Shown here: in pieces, positions 38,756 to 47,944 of the stretch
Layout of the letters: each line of letters starts with the position of its first letter
Position numbering within the stretch: the first letter of the stretch is position 1
Assembly (NCBI GenBank): GCA_028287285.1
Contig: JAQBPY010000065.1
Coordinates: forward strand, 1 to 64,000
Direction of reading: 5' to 3'
DNA: 64,000 nt
Source: Gemmatimonadota bacterium
GTDB lineage: Bacteria; Gemmatimonadota; Gemmatimonadetes; Gemmatimonadales; Gemmatimonadaceae
Program-made: the position numbers and the translations under genes
Notes under the pieces: generated by a model
What the model saw: the letters and a program-made list of their open reading frames with translations, nothing else
Databases searched by the model: none
Told to the model about the DNA's origin: nothing

Positions 38756-38787
38756 GCTAGAATATTAGCATATGCTAGTATTCTAGC
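38756..38787. promoter_or_regulatory. 32-bp near-perfect palindrome GCTAGAATATTAGCATATGCTAGTATTCTAGC
   Basis: One mismatched base pair; AT-rich; between the radical SAM stop (38794) and the TonB receptor start (38670). Confidence 0.65.
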
Positions 38788-38793
38788 CGTCCG

Positions 38794-39873
38794 TTATCCC
38801 AATGGGAGATCGAACTGCACGGACACCGGCCCTCGTGCGTCACTCGTCTCCACGTCGTCATCCTTGGCATGCCCATAGCTCACGCCGTGGGCATCGCACA
38901 CTGCCTTGAAGCGCCTGCGGAGTCCATCCCGATAGCTGGCCGACACCTGGTATCCCTTTGCGTATGCGCGCCGGTATCGATCGGCCAGCTCCGGAAATTC
39001 AGCGTCGATGAACGGCAGGTAGCGGTCACGGGCCGTTGCCTGAAGGCGCAGCGCACAGGCGCCCACATATGAGGCGTCCGCCGCTTTCACGGCCTGGATG
39101 AGCGCCTCCACCATTTCCGTCTTGTCCGTAATACCGGGGAGCACGGGCATGATGTTCACGCCAACCTCGATGCCGTGCTCGCGCAGCCTCGCTATGCCGC
39201 GGAGCCGGGCTTCCGGGGTGGGCGCGCGCGGCTCGAGACGGCGAGCGAGCTCCCGATCGACCGTAATGAGCGAGACGTTCACGCACACGTCCGAGTGCTC
39301 CTTGATGCGCTTGAGGAGATCGATGTCGCGCGTGACGAGGGGACTCTTGGTGATGATCGTGACCGCAATGCCCTTCTGATCCGCCAGCACTTCGAGCACG
39401 CTGCGGGTGATGCGAAAACGGCGTTCCGCTGGTTGGTAGGGATCGGTGGCCGTCCCGATCACGACACGGTCCTCTCGCAGCGCGTTGAGGACTGCGGGTT
39501 TTGCCAGTGCGCGGCGGACGAGCGTTCCCGCTTCGCGCTTGACCAGAATTCGCCGCTCGAACGCGAGCCAGGGCGGAAGGTCGTCAGTAGGAATGGTCTC
39601 GCCCCTGGGCGCGTGGGCGAGCCGCTCGGCGGTATACCGGTGTGCGTAGCGTGCATAACAATACGCGCACCCGAACGCACACCCTACATACGGATTGATG
39701 GACCAGAACCCCATGCCGGTGGCTTTCGGGCCGTTCAACACGCTCCGGGAATTTGCTGCGAAATACCGGATGTCTTTTTGCTCACCGACCTGCAGCAGGC
39801 TCTGCCGGCCGGAGCGTGGTTCATCCTCCAAGAGAAACGAGGTCTGCGTGTTGTGAGCGTGGGCCATGCCCAC
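38794..39873 (-). CDS. SPL-like / PA0069-family radical SAM protein
   Basis: ORF 359 aa; FWSINPYVGCAFGCAYCYARYAHRY, KREAGTLVRRAL, GTATDPYQPAERRFRITRSVLEVLAD, ITKSPLVTRDIDLL. Confidence 0.9.
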   Translation of the reverse strand: MGMAHAHNTQTSFLLEDEPRSGRQSLLQVGEQKDIRYFAANSRSVLNGPKATGMGFWSINPYVGCAFGCAYCYARYAHRYTAERLAHAPRGETIPTDDLPPWLAFERRILVKREAGTLVRRALAKPAVLNALREDRVVIGTATDPYQPAERRFRITRSVLEVLADQKGIAVTIITKSPLVTRDIDLLKRIKEHSDVCVNVSLITVDRELARRLEPRAPTPEARLRGIARLREHGIEVGVNIMPVLPGITDKTEMVEALIQAVKAADASYVGACALRLQATARDRYLPFIDAEFPELADRYRRAYAKGYQVSASYRDGLRRRFKAVCDAHGVSYGHAKDDDVETSDARGPVSVQFDLPLG

Positions 39874-39948
39874 ATATTGTACCGAATAAAACCCGAAACT
39901 GCAACATCACAAATGTGTGCGGTTATGGTTTGTGGCCTCCAGGAGGAC

Positions 39949-41514
39949 TCAGATCGCCGCCGTCGCCTCCGCCGAGCTCCACGGCTGCCATCCCGCGCGA
40001 TACTCGCGCGTGAGCCACTGATTCACGTCTGGATTGTTCGTCACGCGCATACCGGCGCCGTCGTACAGGATCTTCTGCGACTGGCCGGCACGCAACGCCA
40101 CTACACCCAGCAGCATCGTCTCCGTGAGCTTCGCAGCGTAGTCGAACCCCGAGCTTGCAGTGCCATTGCCCTTGCACGCCGACGCCCAGTTCGCCTCATG
40201 CGACACATCGATACGGGGAACGCTCTTGGCCACGTCGTTCGCGCGCGCCGCTGCGGCATCGGGATAAACCTTGGGATTGTTGCCGTAGGTCTCGTAGGTG
40301 ATGAAGCCTTTTTCACCCACGAAGACGCCACCGCCGCCATCACCGCGCGGAAGGGCAAAGTCTCCGGCGATCATCGGCATCAGGCCGCCGTCATACCAGG
40401 TGAGCGCGACGGGGGGCGCAGCGTCGCGTGCACCGAACTCGTAGCGCGTGGTCATCGCCAGCGGATACGAGCCTGGATCCTTCGCCGAACCGCCCCACGG
40501 TGTCGACGACGAGATCACGCTCTTTGGATAGTCGAGACCGAGGGCCCAGAAAGGCTGGTCGATGAGATGTGCGCCCATGTCGCCGATGGCACTCACGCCA
40601 AAATCCACCCAGCCGCGCCAGCTGAAGGGGTGGTACGCCGGGTGGTACGGCAGCGCCTTTGCCGGTCCGAGAAAGATGTCCCACTCGAGCCCCGGTGGTG
40701 CCGTCTGTTGATTCTCGGACATCGCCTTGAGCACGGCTCGCTCGACGGTCCGCATGTTCCACTGCGCTGGTGGCGCACCTTCCGGAAGCGCAGGCGGCGG
40801 CGTGTAGGCAGCCGGACGCGGAATGCCCTGCGCCCAATACCGCTGCGGACGATCGGTCCACACGTGCACTTCGTGCACGGGGCCAATGACGCCGGCGCCA
40901 AGGAGCTCGACCAGTCGGCGCGTGCCGTCCATCGAGTGGCCCTGGTTGCCCATCTGGGACACGATCTTCATGTCGCGCGCCGTCTTCGCCAGAATGCGCG
41001 CTTCCTGCACCGAATACGTCAACGGTTTCTGGACGTACACATGCTTGCCCGCTTTCATCGCGGCGTAGGCGATGATCGCGTGATTGTGATCGGGCGTCGC
41101 AATGGAAACGGCGTCGATGTCCTTCTGCTGCGCGAGCATCACGCGGAAGTCGGAGTATTTCTTGGCCCTGGTATACGCTTCCTTCAACTTGATGTTCGCC
41201 GCCGAGGGCGCCGGCTGGCCTTTTTCCGGCTGCTTCATGCGGCTTTCCAGCGAGCGCTCCACATAGGGAAAGTCAGCATCGCAAATGGCCACGATGTTCA
41301 CACCGGCGGCAACGAGCGATGCCATGTTCGACATCCCCATCCCGCCAATGCCCACCATCGCAACATTCAGCGTGTCACTCGGCGCCTGAAAACCGGCGCC
41401 GCCGAGCACGTGCCGCGGGACGATCATGGGGCCGAGTGCGAAGGCGACCGCGGTCGGCGCCGCGCCCTTCACACAGCTGCGGCGGGAAATGGGGTTGGCG
41501 TCATCAGCGGACAT
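39949..41514 (-). CDS. Gfo/Idh/MocA family oxidoreductase with Tat-like signal
   Basis: Start trimmed to MSADDANPISRRSCVKGAAPTAVAFALG; VAMVGIGGMGMSNM, VSIATPDHNHAIIAYAAMKAGKHVYVQKPLTYS. Confidence 0.9.
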   Translation of the reverse strand: MSADDANPISRRSCVKGAAPTAVAFALGPMIVPRHVLGGAGFQAPSDTLNVAMVGIGGMGMSNMASLVAAGVNIVAICDADFPYVERSLESRMKQPEKGQPAPSAANIKLKEAYTRAKKYSDFRVMLAQQKDIDAVSIATPDHNHAIIAYAAMKAGKHVYVQKPLTYSVQEARILAKTARDMKIVSQMGNQGHSMDGTRRLVELLGAGVIGPVHEVHVWTDRPQRYWAQGIPRPAAYTPPPALPEGAPPAQWNMRTVERAVLKAMSENQQTAPPGLEWDIFLGPAKALPYHPAYHPFSWRGWVDFGVSAIGDMGAHLIDQPFWALGLDYPKSVISSSTPWGGSAKDPGSYPLAMTTRYEFGARDAAPPVALTWYDGGLMPMIAGDFALPRGDGGGGVFVGEKGFITYETYGNNPKVYPDAAAARANDVAKSVPRIDVSHEANWASACKGNGTASSGFDYAAKLTETMLLGVVALRAGQSQKILYDGAGMRVTNNPDVNQWLTREYRAGWQPWSSAEATAAI

Positions 41515-41619
41515 GGTGCTGATCCTCGGGCGTGGCGGGTGGGCGCTCGCGGGGATTCCGGTCTGCGGCGCACACAACGTTACAGCCGAAACGCCCCGCG
41601 GCGGAAGAGACGTCTTGCT

Positions 41620-42690
41620 CTACAGTCTGGCGCGCTGGTACTGCTCGGGCCAGGTGACGTCAGCGCCGAGCTCGCGCGCCGCGCGCAAGGGCCAATAAGG
41701 ATCGCGGAGCAGCTCGCGAGCGAGTACGACGACGTCAGCCTGCCCGCTCGCAATGATGCCATTGGCCTGGTGCGGCTCGGTAATGAGACCCACCGCGCCC
41801 GTTGGCACACCCGCCTCCCTTCGTACCTGCTCGGCGAACGGCACTTGATATCCCGGAGCAAGCGGAATGGTGGCACCCGACACATTTCCGCCAGACGAGC
41901 AGTCCACGAGATCGACACCGCGCGTGGCAAGCACCTTCGCGAGCGCCACCGACTGCTCCACGTCCCACCCGCCCGGTGTGTAGTCCGTCGCCGATATCCG
42001 GAAAAAAAGGGGAAGGCCATCGGGCCAGACGGAACGTACCGCATCCACGACCTCGAGCGAGAAGCGCGCGCGGTTCTCGAACGATCCGCCATACTCGTCG
42101 GTGCGCTGGTTGCTCGTGGGCGACAGGAATTCATGCAGCAGATATCCATGCGCCCCATGCAGCTCGATCACGCGAAATCCGGCAGCGTGCGCCCGCACAG
42201 CGGCGGCCTTGAAGTCACCGGCCACGCGTGCGATGTCGGCGGTGGTCATTGCAACAGGCGTCTGGTATCGTGGAGAAAATGCGATGGCGTTGGGTGCATA
42301 CAGCGGGGTCCATCCGCCCTCACTGGCGTCGAGCGCACGTCCTGCGCGCCACGGGACGTCCACGCTCGCTTTTCTGCCCGCATGCGCGAGCTGTATGCCC
42401 GCCACCGCGCCCTGCGCGTGCACGAATCGCGTGGCGCGGAGCAACCCTTCAATGTGTTCGTCCTTCCAGATACCCAGATCGTACGGAGAGATGCGGCCCT
42501 CCGGCGATACCGCCGACGCCTCGGCAATCACGAGCGAGGCACCACCCACGGCACGTGATCCCAGATGCACCAGGTGCCAGTCCGTCGCAAATCCGTCCAC
42601 GCTCGAGTACTGGCACATCGGGCTCACGACGATGCGATTGCGGAGCGTGACGCCGCGAATGGAATACGGATCGAACAACATTGCAGTCAT
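41620..42690 (-). CDS. NADH:flavin oxidoreductase / Old Yellow Enzyme family (YqjM-like)
   Basis: ORF 356 aa; RNRIVVSPMCQYSSVDG, VELHGAHGYLLHEFLSPTSNQRTDEYGGSFENR. Confidence 0.93.
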   Translation of the reverse strand: MTAMLFDPYSIRGVTLRNRIVVSPMCQYSSVDGFATDWHLVHLGSRAVGGASLVIAEASAVSPEGRISPYDLGIWKDEHIEGLLRATRFVHAQGAVAGIQLAHAGRKASVDVPWRAGRALDASEGGWTPLYAPNAIAFSPRYQTPVAMTTADIARVAGDFKAAAVRAHAAGFRVIELHGAHGYLLHEFLSPTSNQRTDEYGGSFENRARFSLEVVDAVRSVWPDGLPLFFRISATDYTPGGWDVEQSVALAKVLATRGVDLVDCSSGGNVSGATIPLAPGYQVPFAEQVRREAGVPTGAVGLITEPHQANGIIASGQADVVVLARELLRDPYWPLRAARELGADVTWPEQYQRARL

Positions 42691-42744
42691 TGCGGCGTCA
42701 TCCTGAGCGGTTTGTCGTCCTGAGCATAGCGAAGGACGACGGCA

Positions 42745-43410
42745 TCATTGACGATCTGCGCTCTGCGTGCCTGCGGCCGTCGGATGCGATGCGAGACTGT
42801 GCACGAGCTGCGGCAGCGTCACGGGAGTGCCGGGCGCCACGAGCACCGCCACGTGCAGATGTACCGGGTGCCGCTCTTCGGTCGCCTCGATGAGGCCTTT
42901 CCGTTCCAGCTCCACCAATGCGCTTCGCATCCAGGTAAGGCACGGGCCCGCCGGCGGGCGTCGAAAATCGACGGCGATTCCCGTAGGGTGCACAGAATGC
43001 GGATTGGAATTCCTGGGCTGCTTGGTCACCGGCCGCTCCGCACTCGTGACCGTGAGCGGAACCCCGCACGCCGTGCGGTATTGCGGCGCGAACGCATGCA
43101 CGAACAGGCTTGCTTCCCGCGTCACGAACGAAAAATGGACGTCGCTCTTGAGCTCGAACGTGGAGTCGGCCGTGAGTGCGATCAGGTGGCCCTGTGAGAT
43201 TCCGTCAATGACGTTTTCCGGCGTGCGATAGAACGGCAGGCCATGCGACATCGCGAAATCATACATCCGTTCCACGCTGGCAACGGAGCCGTGCAGCTCC
43301 TCGGGCTGCGGCACACGCTTCACGCGCGCCTTCCGCTGCGCGTGCGCACTGGGCGCGAGCGTGAGGAACGCGGCGAGGACGACGGCAGCGGCTCGGATCG
43401 GCTTCATCAA
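42745..43410 (-). CDS. DUF5715-like secreted protein with M15-peptidase-like motifs
   Basis: 221 aa; signal peptide; NPHSVHPTGIAVDFRR and PVHLHVAV. Confidence 0.7.
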   Translation of the reverse strand: MMKPIRAAAVVLAAFLTLAPSAHAQRKARVKRVPQPEELHGSVASVERMYDFAMSHGLPFYRTPENVIDGISQGHLIALTADSTFELKSDVHFSFVTREASLFVHAFAPQYRTACGVPLTVTSAERPVTKQPRNSNPHSVHPTGIAVDFRRPPAGPCLTWMRSALVELERKGLIEATEERHPVHLHVAVLVAPGTPVTLPQLVHSLASHPTAAGTQSADRQ

Positions 43411-43485
43411 CTCAATATAATCGCATGAATGGTTCCAACGATTGCCGTGAGCTACCTTTCGCCGCTCTCACTCCAGCCCTTCCGC

Positions 43486-44118
43486 ATGCGTTCAGTCATA
43501 GTCGCATCGCTCTTCGCACTCACGAGCGCGTCCGTTGCACAGCCGCAGGCCCTCAAGGAATACCGCCCCGAGATCATTCTCACGCTGCCACGCGTGCACG
43601 GCTTTGGCCTCCAGCTCGTGCTCGACGACCGGCTCTCCATGGACGACGTCATCCCGAATGAGCGCATCATGGGTGGCGGAATCGTCTCACCGGTGTTTCA
43701 CGGAATGAGCCTGCTCATGGAGGCGAAGCAGGTGCGCGAGCGCGACGGAACGTTCGAGCATCGCTACGTACCCACACTCTACGCGAACGTGGAGCTGCCG
43801 GCGGGCTTCGAGCTGCGCAACAGGAACAGATGGGAGATTCGCGATATCAAGACCGAGTGGTCACACCGCCTCATCAACCGCAGCGCGATCGGCCACACCG
43901 TGATGGCCGCCGGCCATCCGTTTTTTCCATACGGACAGGTAGACGTGTTTTACGACACGCGCTACGGAATGCTCAACCGCCATGATTTTACCGTCGGGAT
44001 GCGCACTCCCCTCCTTGGTGCAACGAGTATCGATCCCTTCTTTACGCGCACCATCGACATCCGTCGAACGCCCCGGCTCGCACTGACCACCGGGGCGATT
44101 TTGCGAGTGCCGCTGTAA
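43486..44118 (+). CDS. DUF2490-like outer membrane protein
   Basis: MRSVIVASLFALTSASVAQ signal peptide; NRNRWEIRDIKTEWSHRLINR; beta-rich C-terminus. Confidence 0.65.
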   Translation: MRSVIVASLFALTSASVAQPQALKEYRPEIILTLPRVHGFGLQLVLDDRLSMDDVIPNERIMGGGIVSPVFHGMSLLMEAKQVRERDGTFEHRYVPTLYANVELPAGFELRNRNRWEIRDIKTEWSHRLINRSAIGHTVMAAGHPFFPYGQVDVFYDTRYGMLNRHDFTVGMRTPLLGATSIDPFFTRTIDIRRTPRLALTTGAILRVPL

Positions 44119-44119
44119 C

Positions 44120-47100
44120 TCAGCCGGGTCGGCCGCCGCCGCCGGCTCCTCCAAAGCCGCGCTGCGGCGGCATCGTCCTGGCACTGTCCGGCAGCTTGTT
44201 CCACTGCACCGGCGTCAGCGTCTTCTTCAGATCCTCGAACGCTTTTTCTCCCAGCTTGCGGGCGTCTTCCGTTTTTGCCTGCATCTTGGCGCCCATCGCC
44301 TGCATGTCGGGGTTCGGACCAGCCGCGGCCAGCACATCGGCGATCTCCTGCGCCATCTGGTCCGCCTTTGGGGCGATGGAATCGGAGAGCGTCTTGAGCC
44401 TGACCTTCTGCACCGGTGTTAGCGCGAGCTTGAGCGAATCATCGAGGCCGAGCACCGTCAGGAACGGGTTGGGGACGAGACGCGACAGGCGAGCCTTGAA
44501 TGCCTCGGGCGTTTGCGCACCCTGTCCAAATGCGCGTCCGAACGCCTGGCGCGCGGGATCCTGGCCCACGCTCAGGCGGCCCTGCAAGCCGATCTGGAAT
44601 GGAACCCGGAAAGCGCTGTTCTGGCTGTTCGCCACGCCGAAATGCCCGTTGACCTGATACTTGAACTGCTGAGTAGCCGGATCGAAGCCGCGGACGAACA
44701 GCAGCGTGCGGTCAGCAATGGCCGGCTGCCCCCATCCATGCAGGTTGCTCTCGCCATGCAGGAGCTGGTCAATTCCTACCAGACCGTTCTGCACGTTGAT
44801 CGACAGCATGAGACGACGTTGCAAGCCGAATGCATCCGGGCTGAAGTTGATCTGGAAATCCAGCGACGGGGTGAACGGCGCCGTGCAGCTGTTGCGTCCG
44901 GCGATCGACCCGAGCTGCGACAGCAGACATTCACGTGTGCGCTGCGGCGAGTTAGCAAGGATGCTCGAGATGCCGTTCGCCACGGCGGTGTCGCTCGTCG
45001 TCGCCGGATTGAAGATGAACGCGCGATCGTTGCGGGAGCCGTCGCCATTCACGTCGCCGTTCACGGTGGGCGTGTAGCGCTGGCCCGCCGTGATGCGGCC
45101 AATGGTGCTGACCGTGAACCACGTCTTTACCGGAAAGGTCACGTTTGCCAGGATCGAGTGCCGGCGCTCGAGATCGGACGTTCCCCACTGCACGATGTTC
45201 GGATCACCCGCCGTCGACTGCGCACCAAAGCCACCGCCCCCCGCGCTGAAGCCGTTCTGCTGGTCGCGCGAGCGAAGGTACGAATACGAAAGATTGACGT
45301 TGATGCCGAGCGCCGTCATGCCGCCCACGGACGCCGTGAGCTGCGATGACAAGGAATGCAGATCCGACGAGATCTCGGAGACGCTGCCATATTCGGAATG
45401 CAGCCGTGATGACGTGATCGTCGTGGCGCCTGTGGTCGTCACGATGCTCGACCCAGGGCTGTACACCGGACGACCGCCTTCATTGGCGAGCGCGAACTTT
45501 GCCGAATGATCGAGGTTGAGGTCGTGCGAGCCGGTCTGGTTCACGCCGTATGCAACGGCTCCATCAAGGCTTACATTGTAGCGCGTAAAGAAGCGCCGGC
45601 TCGTGCCGAGCGATCCGCGCCAGACTTTCGGGGCACTGAAGCCGTCCTCGAAGACCGTGACGTTCTTTCGCTGGCCAAATGTGGGCGTCGAGGACGCGCC
45701 GCCAACACACTGCGTGGGAATAGTACCTGGATCATTGAGGTACGACGTCCAGTCCGGAATCGGCACGGACGCGCCAATGCAGGACAGCTGCGATTGGCCC
45801 CCATCGAGACCGGTGGCATCGAATGCCTGCGCCACGAGGCTCGACGAGATCTTGCCGCGGAACTCGCCGACGCCGCCGCGAATGGTCCACGCCGTGGAAT
45901 TGAAGCCGCCGGGCCCACCAGGACCTCCGGGGCCGCCCCCACCCCCGCGCCCACCGCCACCACCCCCACCGCCGCCGCCTTGGCCACCAGCCGCGGGGGT
46001 CGCACCGGCTGCCTCATTGGTGGTTGGACGCGGTGAGCCAGTGAAGAACGTGAATCCGGCGCGCGGACTCAAGTGAATTTCCGACGGCGACTGGTCGGTG
46101 CGCTTGCCAAAGAACTGGTCGACCTGCGCGTTGTAGTCCGGCGTCCGCGGAAACTGCGAGCCTTCGAGACGAACGCCATACGTCAACTGGAATTGCGACG
46201 ACTTGCGCCACGCGTCACCCAGATACACTGCTTCGTTGTTGCTGCCCGCAAAGCGGTCGCGCCCCGAAATGGTGCGCGTGAATTGCGACGGCATGTTGTT
46301 CTGGAAATCAGCCAGTGAATTGTAGAAGTATGTGCCGTACCGGTTGGAGATCGTTCCAACGGTACTCCGGTCCATGTTGAACAGGAACCCGAGCTTGGCG
46401 CGGTGCGCGCCACCACGGCTGATGAAGCTGATTTCATCAGTGGATTCGAGCAGGCGGCTGTGGCTCTCCTGCGGCAGCGCGGGATTGCCGCCGAACTGCA
46501 GGCTCGTCACGCTCGATGTTCCGTCGGCCAGCGTGGACGCAACGGTCACGCGGCCATCCGGCGCAATGAGATACGGCGCGGTCTCCTGCCTGTCCGACGA
46601 CTGGTAGATGCGCGCTTCATTGATGAAGCTCTCGTAATGCGACGTCAGCGTCGCCATGATGCCGCCGCCCATGGTATGCAGGTTGCCGCCGGTGCTGGGC
46701 ACCGAAGTGGAATTGATGCGCGTTCCATCCTGAATCTGCCCACGCCAGTCTGCGCGAACGGTGAGCGTGTGAATTTCGCCAAGCGACCAGTCGAAGCGCG
46801 TGATGGCCGAGGCGTTGTCGGCGAGACGCTCGTCGGGAATACCGGGCAGCGTCGCGCGCACACCAATCTGGTTCAGGCGCCCGAGAAACAAGCCAACCGA
46901 ATCAGGCGCCGCGCCAAGACGCGAGAGCGTCTGCGGGTTGGCGGCGAGCAGCGACGACAACGGATTGGTGCGGCGCGAAACGGAGCCCGCGCCAAAGATG
47001 AACATCTCGTCTTCGATGAGGGGCCCGCCAACACCAAAGCTCAAATTGTTCTGCATGTACTTCTGTCCGAACGTCGCCGACGACTCGTCGACGAACTCCA

Positions 47101-47884
47101 GATCCGGATCGCGAAGCGCGTACGTGAACACGCCCTGAATGTTGTTGGTGCCGCCACGTGTCGTCGACGCGACCTGGCCGCCCGTGAACTGGCCACGGCT
47201 GACGTCGTAGGTGTTGGTGATGACGCGCGTGCTGCGCACCGCTTCCGAGGGAACGGTGCCGGATCCAAAGCTCAAGCCATCGAGCGTGATCTGGTTCTGG
47301 TTCGTGGGCTGTCCACCAACGGAAAATGTCGACGTCGTCGAATCCGTGGCTGACGTGGAGATTACTCCCGGAGCAAGTGCCGCGATGGACGCGAGGTCGC
47401 CCTTGTCGATGGGCAAACGGTCGAGCTGCGCCGCGGAGAGATTGCGCTCCGTGCTGCCCGCCGTGGGGCGGTCCTGCTGGTTCTGGTTGTTGTTGTTCGC
47501 ACGCACCTGTACCGCCGCCAGCACCTGCGGCGCGCGCGTGAGCCTCACGTTTGCCACAAGACGATCTTCATCCGCCTGCCGCGCAACCGTCGTGGAAAAC
47601 GGGCCATAGCCGATGTACGTGACCTTCAGCTCGTACGTACCACCGCCATCGGGGAAGATGATGGAATATTCGCCCTTGTCGTTGGTAGTCTTGCGGCGGG
47701 TGATTCCCGTTTCGGTGGATTTGAGCTCGATGCGGGCGCCCACCACGGGCTGAGAATCCGGACCGACCACCTTGCCCATGACGATGTCCGTCGTCGATCC
47801 CACCTGGGCTCGAGCCGGCCGTGAGGCCGCGACAAGGAGGGCGATCGCAATGAGCGACCGTCGAAACAAAGCAGAAACGCGCAT
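44120..47884 (-). CDS. TonB-dependent receptor with carboxypeptidase-regulatory-like N-domain and C-terminal LTxxQ helical tail
   Basis: ORF 1254 aa; signal peptide; GKVVGPDSQPVVGARIELKSTETGITRRKTTNDKGEYSIIFPDGGGTYELKVTYIGY; FSVGGQPTNQNQITLDGLSFGSG plug; C-terminal LTPVQKVRLKTL and LTPVQWNKLPDS. Confidence 0.87.
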   Translation of the reverse strand: MRVSALFRRSLIAIALLVAASRPARAQVGSTTDIVMGKVVGPDSQPVVGARIELKSTETGITRRKTTNDKGEYSIIFPDGGGTYELKVTYIGYGPFSTTVARQADEDRLVANVRLTRAPQVLAAVQVRANNNNQNQQDRPTAGSTERNLSAAQLDRLPIDKGDLASIAALAPGVISTSATDSTTSTFSVGGQPTNQNQITLDGLSFGSGTVPSEAVRSTRVITNTYDVSRGQFTGGQVASTTRGGTNNIQGVFTYALRDPDLEFVDESSATFGQKYMQNNLSFGVGGPLIEDEMFIFGAGSVSRRTNPLSSLLAANPQTLSRLGAAPDSVGLFLGRLNQIGVRATLPGIPDERLADNASAITRFDWSLGEIHTLTVRADWRGQIQDGTRINSTSVPSTGGNLHTMGGGIMATLTSHYESFINEARIYQSSDRQETAPYLIAPDGRVTVASTLADGTSSVTSLQFGGNPALPQESHSRLLESTDEISFISRGGAHRAKLGFLFNMDRSTVGTISNRYGTYFYNSLADFQNNMPSQFTRTISGRDRFAGSNNEAVYLGDAWRKSSQFQLTYGVRLEGSQFPRTPDYNAQVDQFFGKRTDQSPSEIHLSPRAGFTFFTGSPRPTTNEAAGATPAAGGQGGGGGGGGGGRGGGGGPGGPGGPGGFNSTAWTIRGGVGEFRGKISSSLVAQAFDATGLDGGQSQLSCIGASVPIPDWTSYLNDPGTIPTQCVGGASSTPTFGQRKNVTVFEDGFSAPKVWRGSLGTSRRFFTRYNVSLDGAVAYGVNQTGSHDLNLDHSAKFALANEGGRPVYSPGSSIVTTTGATTITSSRLHSEYGSVSEISSDLHSLSSQLTASVGGMTALGINVNLSYSYLRSRDQQNGFSAGGGGFGAQSTAGDPNIVQWGTSDLERRHSILANVTFPVKTWFTVSTIGRITAGQRYTPTVNGDVNGDGSRNDRAFIFNPATTSDTAVANGISSILANSPQRTRECLLSQLGSIAGRNSCTAPFTPSLDFQINFSPDAFGLQRRLMLSINVQNGLVGIDQLLHGESNLHGWGQPAIADRTLLFVRGFDPATQQFKYQVNGHFGVANSQNSAFRVPFQIGLQGRLSVGQDPARQAFGRAFGQGAQTPEAFKARLSRLVPNPFLTVLGLDDSLKLALTPVQKVRLKTLSDSIAPKADQMAQEIADVLAAAGPNPDMQAMGAKMQAKTEDARKLGEKAFEDLKKTLTPVQWNKLPDSARTMPPQRGFGGAGGGGRPG

Positions 47885-47944
47885 GTGCAGGACGAATGTT
47901 CAGGAAGTCGGTGCGCGATCAGGTGCCTTGCGCGCAGATACAGT

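Noticed and set aside
39175-42558. 1127-aa open frame on the + strand
   Set aside because: Antisense to three well-supported minus-strand genes (radical SAM, Gfo/Idh/MocA, OYE). Its Arg/His/Asp-rich composition is typical of the shadow frame of high-GC codon usage, with no recognisable domain.
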